A stretch of DNA of 48,124 bases from the NCBI GenBank assembly GCA_903881505.1, contig CAIRTM010000139.1:1-48124 (forward strand), read 5' to 3'. Origin of the DNA: an uncultured delta proteobacterium. GTDB taxonomy: Bacteria > Desulfobacterota > WTBG01 > CAIYCZ01 > CAIRTM01. The notes under the pieces were generated by a model. The model saw only the letters and a program-made list of their open reading frames with translations. It was not told the DNA's origin and searched no databases. Positions 17,002 through 25,757 of this stretch are shown piece by piece (position 1 is the stretch's first letter; the number at the start of each line of letters is the position of its first letter). A program made the translations under genes and the position numbers.

Positions 17002-18267
17002 ATGATACGGAAGTCGCAACTCGACAATGGCGCCCGGATCGTTACCGAAACGATTCCGGGCGTTCATTCAATTTCAATCGGCATATGGGTCAAGGCCGGG
17101 GCCCGCGATGAGAGCGCGGCCGAGCAGGGTCTGGCGCACTTTATAGAGCACATGCTCTTTAAGGGCACCAGCCGCTATTCGGCATTCGAGATATCGCGCC
17201 GGATCGACTCGGTCGGCGGCGTGCTGAACGCCTTCACCGCCAAGGAGTACACCTGCTTCTACGTCAAGGTGCTCTCGCGGCATCTCGATCTCGCCATCGA
17301 TCTTCTGGGCGATATCTTTTTCGACTCGCTCTTTGATCCCGCTGAAATCGAGAAAGAGCGCAATGTCGTGCTGCAGGAAATCAGCATGGTCAGGGACACG
17401 CCCGATGACTATGTGCAGGACCTGTTCAACCAGGCTGTTTTCGCCGACCATCCGCTGGGCTACAACATCCTGGGCGAGATCGAAACGGTGCAGCGCTTCA
17501 GCCGCGCTTCGGTCGTTTCGTTTTTCGAGCGTGAATACCTGCGCCCCCGGCAGCTGGTCATCGCGGCTGCCGGCAGTCTCGACCATGACGATTTCGCAGG
17601 CAGGATACGGCAGCGCTTCGCGGCGCTTCCGGCCCGGCCCTCAGGTGTCCGCTCGGACGTCTTTACCTGGCGCCGGAGAGTTGATTTCCACTACCGCGAC
17701 CTCGAGCAGGTGCATGTGTGCCTGGGCACCCGGGGCCTGTCGCACCTGGACGGCGGGCGCTACGTGCTGCACGTGCTCAACACCATCCTGGGCGGCAGCA
17801 TGAGCTCGCGCCTGTTTCAGGAAATACGCGAAAACCGCGGCCTGGCCTATACCGTTTTTTCCTTTATGACCTCGTTTCTGGACACCGGCATGTTTGGCGT
17901 GTGCATGGGGGTTGTGAAGGAAACCGTGCGGGAGGCGCTCGATATCACGCACCGCGAACTGGCGCTGCTGCGCGAGTGTCCGGTCGGCAGCGAAGAGCTT
18001 ATGCACGCCAGGGAACAGCTCAAGGGCAATCTGCTGCTGGCGCTCGAGGGCACCGACAGCCGCATGAGCCGCCTTGCAAAATGCGAGCTCTACTACGACA
18101 GGTTCGTGCCGGTCGAGGAAATTTTAAACGACATCGATGCCGTTACCCCGGAGCAGGTGCAGGCCCTGGCGCAGGAGCTGTTCCGCGACGAGCTGTTCAC
18201 CTATACCTTCCTGGGGCCCATCGAGCCCGATGATCTGCCGGCCGCGGAGCTCACGCTGGGAACCTGA
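17002..18267 (+). CDS. M16 family zinc peptidase
   Basis: This 421-residue insulinase/processing-peptidase-type protein carries the inverted zinc motif His46-Phe-Ile-Glu49-His50 (GLAHFIEHMLFKGT) and a downstream EIEKERNVVLQEI helix that supplies the third ligand. The C-terminal half has the expected inactive-like domain with SMSSRLFQEIRENRGLAYTV. The length fits the short bacterial type that dimerises. There is no signal peptide, so it is probably cytoplasmic. M16 genes often follow pnp, as here, but their substrate in this setting is not known. Confidence 0.9.
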   Translation: MIRKSQLDNGARIVTETIPGVHSISIGIWVKAGARDESAAEQGLAHFIEHMLFKGTSRYSAFEISRRIDSVGGVLNAFTAKEYTCFYVKVLSRHLDLAIDLLGDIFFDSLFDPAEIEKERNVVLQEISMVRDTPDDYVQDLFNQAVFADHPLGYNILGEIETVQRFSRASVVSFFEREYLRPRQLVIAAAGSLDHDDFAGRIRQRFAALPARPSGVRSDVFTWRRRVDFHYRDLEQVHVCLGTRGLSHLDGGRYVLHVLNTILGGSMSSRLFQEIRENRGLAYTVFSFMTSFLDTGMFGVCMGVVKETVREALDITHRELALLRECPVGSEELMHAREQLKGNLLLALEGTDSRMSRLAKCELYYDRFVPVEEILNDIDAVTPEQVQALAQELFRDELFTYTFLGPIEPDDLPAAELTLGT

Positions 18268-18322
18268 CATGCTGCCGCATGGCAATCGTGCGCATTACAG
18301 CGCACAGCAGGAGGGCCGCGTT

Positions 18323-19900
18323 ATGGATATGACAGGCTGTGCCACCCTCAGCGGCGTGTTCGACCGCGCCTGCCGCGCGTTTTCTGAAAAAGAATTCATC
18401 GTGTTCGAGGACCGGCAGGGAGCTGTCGAGGCCTTCACGTACGCGCAGGCCTCGGTTGCAGTCGAGCAGTACGCCGCCGTGTTCGCCCGGCGCGGCATCA
18501 CCAGGGGCGATCGCGTGCTGGTGCACATGCACAACCGTCCGGCCTACCTGTTTACATGGTTTGCCTGCGCCAGGATCGGGGCGATCATGGTGCCGCTCAA
18601 CGTGCAGGCCGGCGATTACGAGCTTGACTATTGCATCGAGCATTGCGGGGCAGGGACGGTTGTGACCGAGCCGGAATCGTTTGAGCGCTTTTGGGGCCTG
18701 CAAAAAAAACACCCCGTCCTGCAAACGATTTTCCTGTGCGCTGCGCCTCCCGGGAATGAATATCCGGGCGCGGTGCTGATCGATGAGGAGCGCGACTGCT
18801 GCCTGCATGTTTTGCACACAGCCGTGCGTGATGACGACGATCTCATGTGGCTTTTCACCTCCGGCACCACGTCGCGGCCCAAGGCCGTGCAGCTCACGCA
18901 CGCCAACGCGGTGTTCGCCGGCCGCTTCGGCGCCGAGTGGTGGAAGGTAACACCTGATGACCGCCACATGCTGGTTTTGCCCCTGTTCCACGTCAACGCC
19001 CAGTTCATGTCCGTGATGCCGGTCCTTACTGCCGGCGCGACCCTGATCATGACGGAGCGCTTCAGCGCCTCGCATTACATGGGGCAGGTGCGCCGCCACC
19101 GCGCCACGACCGCGAGCCTGGTTGCAACCACGCTCACCATGATTTTGAACCAGCCCGCAGGCGAGCTTGATGCGAAGAACGACCTGCGGCTTATCATCTA
19201 CGCCATCGGCCTGCCGAAAGAGAAGCTGCTGACCTTTCAGGAGCGCTTTAACGCGCCCCTGTGCGAACTGTGGGGCATGAGCGAAACGCTCGGCGCGACC
19301 ACCATCAACCCGCTTGACGGCGATATGCGGCTCAACTGCATCGGCATCGCGCGCACGGGAAACCGGGTGAAAATCGTTGATGACGAGGGCAGAGACGTGC
19401 CGCCCGGAACCGTGGGCGAACTGGTCGTGCAGGGCGTTCCGGGTCGAACGCTCATGAAGGGCTACTACAATGACCCGGCGGCAACGGCTGCGGCCATCCG
19501 CGACGGCTGGCTCTACACGGGCGACAATGCCTGGATGGACGAACAGGGCTATTTTTATTTTGTCGACCGCAAGAAGGACATGATCAAGCGCGCCGGGGAA
19601 AACGTGGCGGCCTGCGAGGTCGAGTACGTCATCAGCCTGCACCCGGCCGTTGAAGAGGCCGCGGTGGTGGGCGTGCCCGATGCGGTGCGCGAGGAGGCCG
19701 TTTTGGCCTTCGTGATCCTGCGTCCCGGAGAGCGCTGCAGTGAGCGGGACATCATCGAGTGGTGCGCCGATAAGCTTGCCGATTTCAAGGTGCCGGGATC
19801 GGTGCGCTTTGTCACTGATTTTCCGCGTACGTCGTTGGGCAAGGTGCAGAAAAATATTTTAAAGCAGCAGGCGCTGAGCGATCCCCCCGCAGGCGCGTAG
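18323..19900 (+). CDS. AMP-dependent acyl-CoA synthetase/ligase
   Basis: This 525-residue member of the ANL superfamily activates a carboxylic acid as acyl-AMP and transfers it to CoA. The phosphate-binding loop [10 protein letters not shown] lies near 178-187. The Y/LWGMSE motif is present as ELWGMSETLG, DGWLYTGDNAWMDEQGYFYFVDRKKDMIKRAGENV forms the A7-A8 hinge, and the C-terminus contains the catalytic lysine region FPRTSLGKVQKNIL. The sequence is nearest in feel to carnitine/crotonobetaine or medium-chain ligases, but the substrate cannot be read from the sequence. I start at ATG 18323 because AGGAGG lies just upstream; ATG 18269 is also in frame. Confidence 0.85.
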   Translation: MDMTGCATLSGVFDRACRAFSEKEFIVFEDRQGAVEAFTYAQASVAVEQYAAVFARRGITRGDRVLVHMHNRPAYLFTWFACARIGAIMVPLNVQAGDYELDYCIEHCGAGTVVTEPESFERFWGLQKKHPVLQTIFLCAAPPGNEYPGAVLIDEERDCCLHVLHTAVRDDDDLMWLFTSGTTSRPKAVQLTHANAVFAGRFGAEWWKVTPDDRHMLVLPLFHVNAQFMSVMPVLTAGATLIMTERFSASHYMGQVRRHRATTASLVATTLTMILNQPAGELDAKNDLRLIIYAIGLPKEKLLTFQERFNAPLCELWGMSETLGATTINPLDGDMRLNCIGIARTGNRVKIVDDEGRDVPPGTVGELVVQGVPGRTLMKGYYNDPAATAAAIRDGWLYTGDNAWMDEQGYFYFVDRKKDMIKRAGENVAACEVEYVISLHPAVEEAAVVGVPDAVREEAVLAFVILRPGERCSERDIIEWCADKLADFKVPGSVRFVTDFPRTSLGKVQKNILKQQALSDPPAGA

Positions 19901-19932
19901 CGGCCTGCCTGCCAATGCCAGCGCCCCGTATG

Positions 19933-20694
19933 TTATGGACCTCCCCTGGTCGTTCCCTCCCTGTTACTGTACTGCTTTACCAGCACGGCCGAGCCCCAGA
20001 GGCATGCCGTGAGCATGACGGCGCAGCCGAGCCCGTGCGACAGGCCGGCCAGCGTGTGGTCATATTTCAGCAGATGCAGCTCGGTGAGTATAAACTGCCA
20101 GTCATGGAATCCGTACGGCGAGCTGCCGCCCGTGTTGCCGCCCAGAAGGGGCAGCGTCAGCGAGCGCGCGTCATTGATGTAGGGCGCAAGATCGATAAAA
20201 TTCTGCCCGAGCCACCACAGGGCAACGGATGCCCCGAAGGGATCGCGCGTTTTCAATAGCAGCACCAGCAGGCACACGCAGGGAATGATGAGCTGCCCGA
20301 GCGATCCGCCCAGCGCACCGATAAACTGGCCGAAAATCCCGAAAAAAATGTGGCCGGCCTCGTGAAAGGGGAGGTTTACGAGGTGCATGAATGAGTTGCC
20401 GGCCGCATTGCCGGCCGGCGACGCCAGGATGAACGTCCAGCCCCACAGGAAAACAGCCAGCAGCACGAGGGCCCGTCCGCACACGTACACGATGTTCGTT
20501 GTATCCGGCACATGCATGATCACGCCTGCAAAAATGCCGTTTGCGTCTTCAGCGCCGTCCGCTTCCGCCCCGGCTGTATTGTTCCGGGCCTCCCGGAGCC
20601 GGTAATATTTCTCGAACACAATACCGCATTTGGCGCATTCCGTGTTCGCAGGGTTTTGCGCATGAGCGCATTTCGGGCACGTCATCATGAGCAT
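19933..20694 (-). CDS. Membrane protein with N-terminal zinc ribbon and HEAGH motif (putative metalloprotease-like)
   Basis: This 253-residue protein begins with a zinc ribbon (Cys6, Cys9, Cys20, Cys23). After a charged linker come several hydrophobic segments (about 68-92, 104-148, 153-170 and a C-terminal one near 215-237). The second begins with His111-Glu-Ala-Gly-His115, the HExxH signature of zinc peptidases, and NFIDLAPYINDAR (165-177) could supply an acidic third ligand, as in M50-type intramembrane proteases. I do not recognise a named family with a known substrate. It is convergent with the acyl-CoA synthetase. Protease activity is inference. Confidence 0.6.
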   Translation of the reverse strand: MLMMTCPKCAHAQNPANTECAKCGIVFEKYYRLREARNNTAGAEADGAEDANGIFAGVIMHVPDTTNIVYVCGRALVLLAVFLWGWTFILASPAGNAAGNSFMHLVNLPFHEAGHIFFGIFGQFIGALGGSLGQLIIPCVCLLVLLLKTRDPFGASVALWWLGQNFIDLAPYINDARSLTLPLLGGNTGGSSPYGFHDWQFILTELHLLKYDHTLAGLSHGLGCAVMLTACLWGSAVLVKQYSNREGTTRGGP

Positions 20695-20725
20695 CAGGCC
20701 GTTAAAGAGGCAACGTTCGATCCGT

Positions 20726-21892
20726 TCACGGGCGGTATGTCCTCTCGCGCAGTTTTAAAAGCCGGCGGCCGGCCTCGGCAAGGGTGTCCTCACGTTTAGC
20801 GAAATGGAAGCGGATGTAGCGGTTGACCGGGTCCCTGAAAAAGCTCGATCCCGGCACGGCCGCAACGCCGATCCCGGCGGCTAGCCACTCGCAGAATGCC
20901 GTATCGTTTGTAACGCCGAATTCGGAGACGTCGACCATGACGTAATAGGCTCCCTGCGGCACGATGCAGGCAAGACCGGCCCGTTCCAGGGCCGCGAGAA
21001 ACAGCTCCCGCTTGGCCGCATAGGCCTCCGCCAGGCCGCGGTAATATGAGTCGGGGAAGTTGAGCGCGGTGATGGCGGCCTCCTGCAGCGGCGCGGGCGC
21101 GCCCACGGTCAGGAAATCGTGCACCTTGCGCGCCGCGTCGATCACCTTCGCAGGAGCGATGATGTAGCCCAGACGCCAGCCCGTGATGGAATAGGTCTTG
21201 GAAAGCGAGCTGCATGAAATCGTGCGCTCGAACATGCCGGGCAGCGCGGCGAAATAGGTGTGCGCGTGGGGTGCGTACACGATGTGCTCGTAGACTTCGT
21301 CGGTGATGACGAAGGCGTCGAACTCATCGGCCAGGGCCGCGATGCACAGCAGCTCCTCACGGGTGAACACCCGGCCGGTGGGGTTTCCCGGGTTGCACAG
21401 GATCAGCGCCTTGGGCCGCTGCTCAAAGGCCCGGCGCAGCTCCTGCGGGTCGAAGGTGAAGTCCGGCTCGCGCAGCGGCACATGCAGCGGATGGGCGCCG
21501 CTCAGGATCGCATCGGCCGCGTAGTTTTCGTAAAACGGCGAGAACACGATGACCCTGTCGCCCGGGTTGACCACCGCCATCATGGCGGCCATCATCGCCT
21601 CGGTGCTGCCGCAGGTCACGGTTATGTTCGTTTCGGGGTCGACGGGTATTCCCATGAAGCGCTGCTGCTTGCGTGCCAGGGCCTCACGGAATCCGGGCGC
21701 GCCCCAGGTCACGGCGTACTGGTGCGGGCCCGCAGTCGCGACGCGCGCCAGGGCCTCTTTGAGCTCCTCCGGCGGATCGAAATCGGGGAATCCCTGCGAA
21801 AGGTTGACTGCGCCGGTGCGGTTGGCGACCCGGGTCATGTGCCGGATGACCGATTCGGTGAACGAGGCTGTGCGGGTGCTGATTGCGGGCAT
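20726..21892 (-). CDS. Class I/II pyridoxal-phosphate aminotransferase
   Basis: This 388-residue fold-type I aminotransferase has NLSQGFPDFDPP near the N-terminus, NPGNPTG (167-173), TDEVYEH (197-203), the PLP-binding Lys232 in SSLSKTYSITGWRLGY and a late RFHFAKR segment. It resembles the methionine/kynurenine aminotransferase subgroup (YbdL-like), which transaminates Met, Phe or Tyr, but the substrate is not certain. I take ATG 21892 (MPAIST) as the start because GGAG precedes it at a fair distance; the longer frame to 21943 lacks family similarity. Confidence 0.88.
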   Translation of the reverse strand: MPAISTRTASFTESVIRHMTRVANRTGAVNLSQGFPDFDPPEELKEALARVATAGPHQYAVTWGAPGFREALARKQQRFMGIPVDPETNITVTCGSTEAMMAAMMAVVNPGDRVIVFSPFYENYAADAILSGAHPLHVPLREPDFTFDPQELRRAFEQRPKALILCNPGNPTGRVFTREELLCIAALADEFDAFVITDEVYEHIVYAPHAHTYFAALPGMFERTISCSSLSKTYSITGWRLGYIIAPAKVIDAARKVHDFLTVGAPAPLQEAAITALNFPDSYYRGLAEAYAAKRELFLAALERAGLACIVPQGAYYVMVDVSEFGVTNDTAFCEWLAAGIGVAAVPGSSFFRDPVNRYIRFHFAKREDTLAEAGRRLLKLRERTYRP

Positions 21893-22321
21893 GGGGGAAG
21901 CGCTCCGGGGAAATAAGGGTTTCAACAGTTCATGGTTCGGCAAGGCAGGATATAGAATGGGGCAGGGGGTGTCAAGGCAATTGTGTCGGGAGCATGAGCG
22001 CGCGCATCCGGGTGCTCAGACAGCGTGGCGCCGGCATCCGTGGCCATGCCTTTTATTCGTCACCGCTGCAAACGGTTTTTTAAAACATAGAACCTTAAAA
22101 ACCGCAGCCGGATGACAATCCGGCATGGTGTTTAATGTTGAACTTTTGATTTTCAATCCCCATCGGGGCTCGGGGATCCGCCGCAGGCGGATGCGAAACG
22201 CCAGGGTGCCTTTTTTTGGGGGGGGGGTACCACTTTTTTGGGCATGTAAAAAATGGCTACGAGTAAAAATTTTTTGATTTATGGATGCCGTATCGGAGTG
22301 CGGCATGGCAGGACATGCACT
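21893..22321. other. Intergenic stretch with palindrome and poly-G tract
   Basis: No gene is supported in these 429 bases. They hold a GC palindrome ATCCGCC-GCA-GGCGGAT (about 22175-22191). A run of seven T followed by ten G (22211-22227) is next, then AT-rich sequence up to the stop of the zinc-ribbon gene. The palindrome resembles short dispersed repeats rather than a terminator. Confidence 0.5.
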
Positions 22322-23563
22322 TCAGATCTTCCTGCCGAAATCAAACGCGCTGCGCTCCATGCTGAAGCCGAAATGGCTTTGCACGAGATCCTGACCGCTG
22401 GTGCTAAAGGGCAGGTACACGAGGCGGCTGTCCGTAACGTTGACGGTGATGCCCTCCAGCAGCGGGAAAAATTCGTTCTTCCGTGTGGCAAGGCCTGCAA
22501 GGGCGATTTTTATGCTTTCAGCGGCTTCGCTTTTCGGCAGGTTCGCCGCAGAGAGGTTGAGATTTTTCAGCCGGGTATTTTCGGCCAGGTCGGGCTGCAG
22601 GACGATGAGCTGCTGCAGAAGGCGAAGGAACACATTGGGCTTTATTTTAAAGGCCGGCGCCCAGAAGCTTAAACGCTGCTGTTCGAACCCGGGCCTGACG
22701 GCCCTGGGAAGATTGGCGAACCTGACAAGGTCGGCGAAGCTCTCGAGGCTGACGCCGTCTATGCGCGCCTGCATGCGCCAGAAGGGCACATGCAGCACAC
22801 CGCTTTCGCCGGTTTCGGCAATCCCGAAGGATACGGCTTTCAGCGATCCCGCAACTGATTCCCAGGCGCTTTCGCAGTTGCGGCATATGAAAACGCAGCT
22901 TTCTTTCTCGCCTTCGAGATCCCAGCCGCATTGCGGGCACATGGCGGGAACAACGGTGATCGAGGGGCCGGGGCTGCGGCTGCCTTTTAAATCGTCTGCG
23001 CGTTCATCGGCCGGAATGCGGTGCACAGGCCGGTCAAGCACGGCATCGTAGAAGGTCTTGTTTTTATAGTAGAACGGGGCGTAGATCGCGCTGCAGTTCT
23101 CGCCGATGAGCTCGCGCAGCCACACGTGCTCACGCCTGCTCAGCGAATCGACCGCCTGCCAGGCATCGGCGTTCAAGAGCAAATCGCGCGCCTCCATGCG
23201 GCGCGAGGCGAAAAATGCCTTCTGGTCTGATGCGGCAAAGCGCAGCTTCATGGCCTGCGGCCGCAGGCCCAGCGTCGGGGGGGCAAAGGCCAGGTCGGAT
23301 GCGCAGCGGCTGGTGTCGATCACGCGAAAGCGCACGGCGGTGCCGGCGCAGGTGAAGGCCATGCCGCGCACGTGCCAGTAGGGAACAAAGAAAATATCAT
23401 CGCGCGGGATGCGCGGAGGCAGGCAGAACTGGAAAAAGCCGGGCGCCATGAGCAGGTGCCGCACCCGGCAGAACCCGCAGGACAGCACCCGGTCGGCCTC
23501 TGAGAGCTGCACCGGGGCGCCGCACTGCGGGCAGGGGTGCTCAACGACCCAGCCGCTATTCAA
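22322..23563 (-). CDS. Protein with two zinc ribbons, partner of SPFH gene
   Basis: This 413-residue protein has two zinc ribbons with the same C-x2-C-x14-C-x2-C spacing, at Cys11/14/29/32 and Cys210/213/228/231. The zinc ribbons are followed by beta-rich segments that look partly duplicated: VPYWHVRGMAFTCAG near 61-75 and VPFWRMQARIDGVS after the second. No catalytic motif is visible. Its first codons overlap the end of the SPFH gene by eight bases, so translation is probably coupled and the products may act together, perhaps at the membrane. I do not recognise a named function. Confidence 0.7.
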   Translation of the reverse strand: MNSGWVVEHPCPQCGAPVQLSEADRVLSCGFCRVRHLLMAPGFFQFCLPPRIPRDDIFFVPYWHVRGMAFTCAGTAVRFRVIDTSRCASDLAFAPPTLGLRPQAMKLRFAASDQKAFFASRRMEARDLLLNADAWQAVDSLSRREHVWLRELIGENCSAIYAPFYYKNKTFYDAVLDRPVHRIPADERADDLKGSRSPGPSITVVPAMCPQCGWDLEGEKESCVFICRNCESAWESVAGSLKAVSFGIAETGESGVLHVPFWRMQARIDGVSLESFADLVRFANLPRAVRPGFEQQRLSFWAPAFKIKPNVFLRLLQQLIVLQPDLAENTRLKNLNLSAANLPKSEAAESIKIALAGLATRKNEFFPLLEGITVNVTDSRLVYLPFSTSGQDLVQSHFGFSMERSAFDFGRKI

Positions 23564-24677
23564 TCTTTTCTCCGCAGCGGTTGCAGAACACGGAGTCGGC
23601 CAGGTTCTCGGCGCCGCATTGCGGGCAGCGGCGCGCCTGCGGCTTCTTGTTCTGCTCCAGGCCGCAGCTTGAGCAGAACCGGGCCGAGGGCGGCAGGTTT
23701 TTGCCGCAGCTCGGGCACTGGGAGAACACCAGCAGCTGATGGCCGCAGGCCGGGCAGAAGCGCGCCTCCCGGCTGACCGGGTTTTTACAGTCCGGGCATA
23801 CGGGCTCCTGAGACGGGCCCTGGGCCGCGGCCTGAAACATGGGCGAGCCCATCATGGCCGGCAGCATGAAGCCGGCCCCCATGCCCATGCCGGCGCCGGC
23901 CGCGCCCTCGTTGCCGGCGGCTTTCTCGAAGGCCATGGCGGCCTTCATCTTCATCAGTTTGTTCAAATCGTCGAATACGCCCAGCTTGCTCTTGTCGTCG
24001 ATGGCCTGCTGCACTTCGGGCGGCGGCGTGATGGCGTTGATGTAGAGCGCCTGCAGGCCCAGGCCGAAGCGGCTGAAATCGCGCTCGAGGCGCTTTTGCA
24101 GGCCGGCTGCCACGGCATCGTATTTGCCGGGCAGGTTGATGAAGGAGTCGAGCTCCTCGCCGATGTAGTCATTGAAGCGTGACACGATCACGCGGCTCAG
24201 GTATTCTTCGATTTCTTCGGTGGTGTAGACGCCCTGGGTGCCGACAAGGGAGTTGATGAACAGCACGGGCTGGATGACCTGGATGTTGAACAGGCCGAAA
24301 GCCCGCAGCCGGATCAGGCCCAGTTCGCTGTCCTTGAACGCGACCGGGTCGCGCGTGCCCCATTTCAAATTGGCAAACACCTTCATGTTGGCGAAATAGA
24401 CCTCGGCCCGCAGCGGGCTGGTCAAACCCCAGGGCAGGCTGAGCGCCTTGGTCAGGACGGGGATATTGGCGGTTTTGAGCGTGTGGCGTCCGGCAGGAAA
24501 AGCGTCGTAGGCCTTGCCGTTGTAGAAGAACACGGCGGCCTGGCTTTCGCGCACGATCAGCTGCGCGCCGAATTTGATTTCACCCGAGCCCTCCTCGGGT
24601 ATGCGGTGCACGAGTTCCCGGCCGCTGTCGTCAAACCACTCTATGACCTCGAGAAAAACAAGATTATTGGTTCCCAT
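23556..24677 (-). CDS. SPFH-domain protein with three C-terminal zinc ribbons (YdjI-like)
   Basis: This 373-residue protein has an N-terminal SPFH/band-7-like domain (about 25-240; RESQAAVFFYNGKAYDAFPAGRHTL, then VYTTEEIEEYLSRVIVSRFNDYIGEEL). A helical segment, a Gly/Met/Ala-rich hydrophobic stretch (about 255-290) and three C-terminal double-CxxC zinc ribbons (CPDC..CPAC, CPSC..CSSC, CPQC..CNRC) follow. Relatives, annotated as virion-core-like or SPFH/zinc-ribbon proteins, are related to Bacillus YdjI, which acts with the phage-shock protein LiaH/PspA-like system at the membrane. That link is family knowledge, and no pspA is visible here. AGAGG supports the start. Confidence 0.8.
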   Translation of the reverse strand: MGTNNLVFLEVIEWFDDSGRELVHRIPEEGSGEIKFGAQLIVRESQAAVFFYNGKAYDAFPAGRHTLKTANIPVLTKALSLPWGLTSPLRAEVYFANMKVFANLKWGTRDPVAFKDSELGLIRLRAFGLFNIQVIQPVLFINSLVGTQGVYTTEEIEEYLSRVIVSRFNDYIGEELDSFINLPGKYDAVAAGLQKRLERDFSRFGLGLQALYINAITPPPEVQQAIDDKSKLGVFDDLNKLMKMKAAMAFEKAAGNEGAAGAGMGMGAGFMLPAMMGSPMFQAAAQGPSQEPVCPDCKNPVSREARFCPACGHQLLVFSQCPSCGKNLPPSARFCSSCGLEQNKKPQARRCPQCGAENLADSVFCNRCGEKIE

Positions 24678-24711
24678 GGCGCGCCTCTCAATAAGGTAAA
24701 CTGTATGTGGT

Positions 24712-24727
24712 TTGTATTATCATACAA
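24712..24727. promoter_or_regulatory. Short inverted repeat upstream of SPFH gene
   Basis: TTGTAT-TATC-ATACAA is a perfect six-base inverted repeat 35 bases upstream of the SPFH start, overlapping the best TATGATAAT-like -10 region on the minus strand. It could be an operator. This is a suggestion from symmetry only. Confidence 0.3.
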
Positions 24728-24794
24728 GCGGTGGTGACAAAAGCGGTTTTTTAGCTGTTATAAGGGCAGGGCGGGCCGCCGCCGGCAGTGGGCA

Positions 24795-25244
24795 TCAGCG
24801 CCTGCGCGCCGCGTGGACCATCTGGTCGAGCTGCTGTAAAAACAGGGAGCGGTCGCGCCGGCTGAACGGCGGCGGCCCGGGGCCGACTTCGCCCATGTCG
24901 CGCAGCCCGGAGAGCAGCTCCCGTGTTGCCAGCGCATCTCCGATGTTGTCTTCCGTGAACGGCTTTCCGGACGGGCCGAGAACGCGCGCTCCCTGTGCAA
25001 GGCATCGGCCCGCAAGGGGAATGTCGGCGGTAATGACGATATCCCCCCTGCCGGCCCGCTCTGCGATCCAGTCATCGGCAGCATCGAACCCGCCCGGCAG
25101 GACCTCAAGATGGATGAGCGTATGTTGAGGTATGCGCATCCAGGCGTTCGCAACCAGCACAACCGCAATGCCGTAGCGCTGCGCCACGCGGTATATTTCA
25201 TTTTTTACCGGACAGGCATCGGCGTCGACGAAGATATGCATCAC
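24795..25244 (-). CDS. yaiI: YaiI/YqxD family protein (DUF188, PIN-like)
   Basis: This 149-residue protein of the YaiI/YqxD family begins MMHIFVDADACPVKNEI, where the paired Asp residues resemble the metal site of PIN-type nucleases. The segments DAADDWIAERAGRGDIVITADIPLA and GPSGKPFTEDNIGDALATRELL are diagnostic of the family. The biochemical role is not established. The start may be one codon later. It is divergent from the DMT-type membrane gene. Confidence 0.88.
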   Translation of the reverse strand: MMHIFVDADACPVKNEIYRVAQRYGIAVVLVANAWMRIPQHTLIHLEVLPGGFDAADDWIAERAGRGDIVITADIPLAGRCLAQGARVLGPSGKPFTEDNIGDALATRELLSGLRDMGEVGPGPPPFSRRDRSLFLQQLDQMVHAARRR

Positions 25245-25338
25245 GGAATCTTTATTTTCAGATTATACGGCCCAGGCAGGCGCGCAGGCTGCATTGCAGG
25301 GCTATTTCATTCTCGCTCAGGATATATAACAATTTGAT

Positions 25339-25366
25339 TTGACACGCAACGGCGTTGTGTTATCAA
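25339..25366 (+). promoter_or_regulatory. Possible promoter of the DUF486 gene
   Basis: TTGACA (25339-25344), 16 bases, then TATCAA (25361-25366). The -35 is perfect and the -10 weak. It lies about 38 bases before the GTG start. Confidence 0.4.
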
Positions 25367-25403
25367 TCAAAAAGATGACAATTTTTGTACAGGAGAACCA
25401 TCC

Positions 25404-25754
25404 GTGCACACGATGCTTTCTACAATCGGCCTGTTGATCTGCAGCAATGTCTTTATGACGTTTGCGTGGTACGCGCATCTCAAGGAACTCAACAACAAGC
25501 CCTGGCTGATTGCCGCCATGGTGAGCTGGGGAATAGCCCTGTTTGAATACATGCTGCAGGTGCCCGCCAACCGGATAGGCTACACCGTCGTGTCGGTCGG
25601 GCAGCTGAAGATCCTGCAGGAGGTCATCACGCTGAGCGTGTTTGTGCCCTTTGCCGTGTTTTATCTGAAGGAGCCCCTGAAGCTTGACTACCTGTGGGCA
25701 GGGCTGTGCCTGGTGGGGGCGGTATATTTCATGTTTCGCGGCAGGTTCGCATAG
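25404..25754 (+). CDS. DMT-superfamily small membrane protein (DUF486)
   Basis: This 116-residue protein has four predicted membrane segments (about 5-21, 34-52, 66-86 and 92-110). It shows the DUF486 pattern: FAWYAHLKELNNKPW, then FEYMLQVPANRIGY and LKILQEVITLSVFVPFAVFYLKEPL. It is half the size of a typical drug/metabolite transporter and may dimerise, and no substrate is known. The start is GTG at 25404, preceded by AGGAGA at seven bases. A repeat element begins directly after the stop. Confidence 0.88.
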   Translation: MHTMLSTIGLLICSNVFMTFAWYAHLKELNNKPWLIAAMVSWGIALFEYMLQVPANRIGYTVVSVGQLKILQEVITLSVFVPFAVFYLKEPLKLDYLWAGLCLVGAVYFMFRGRFA

Positions 25755-25757
25755 AGA

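Noticed and set aside
18251-19642. A 463-codon open frame antisense to the acyl-CoA synthetase
   Set aside because: The sense strand carries all ANL motifs. The antisense frame has none.
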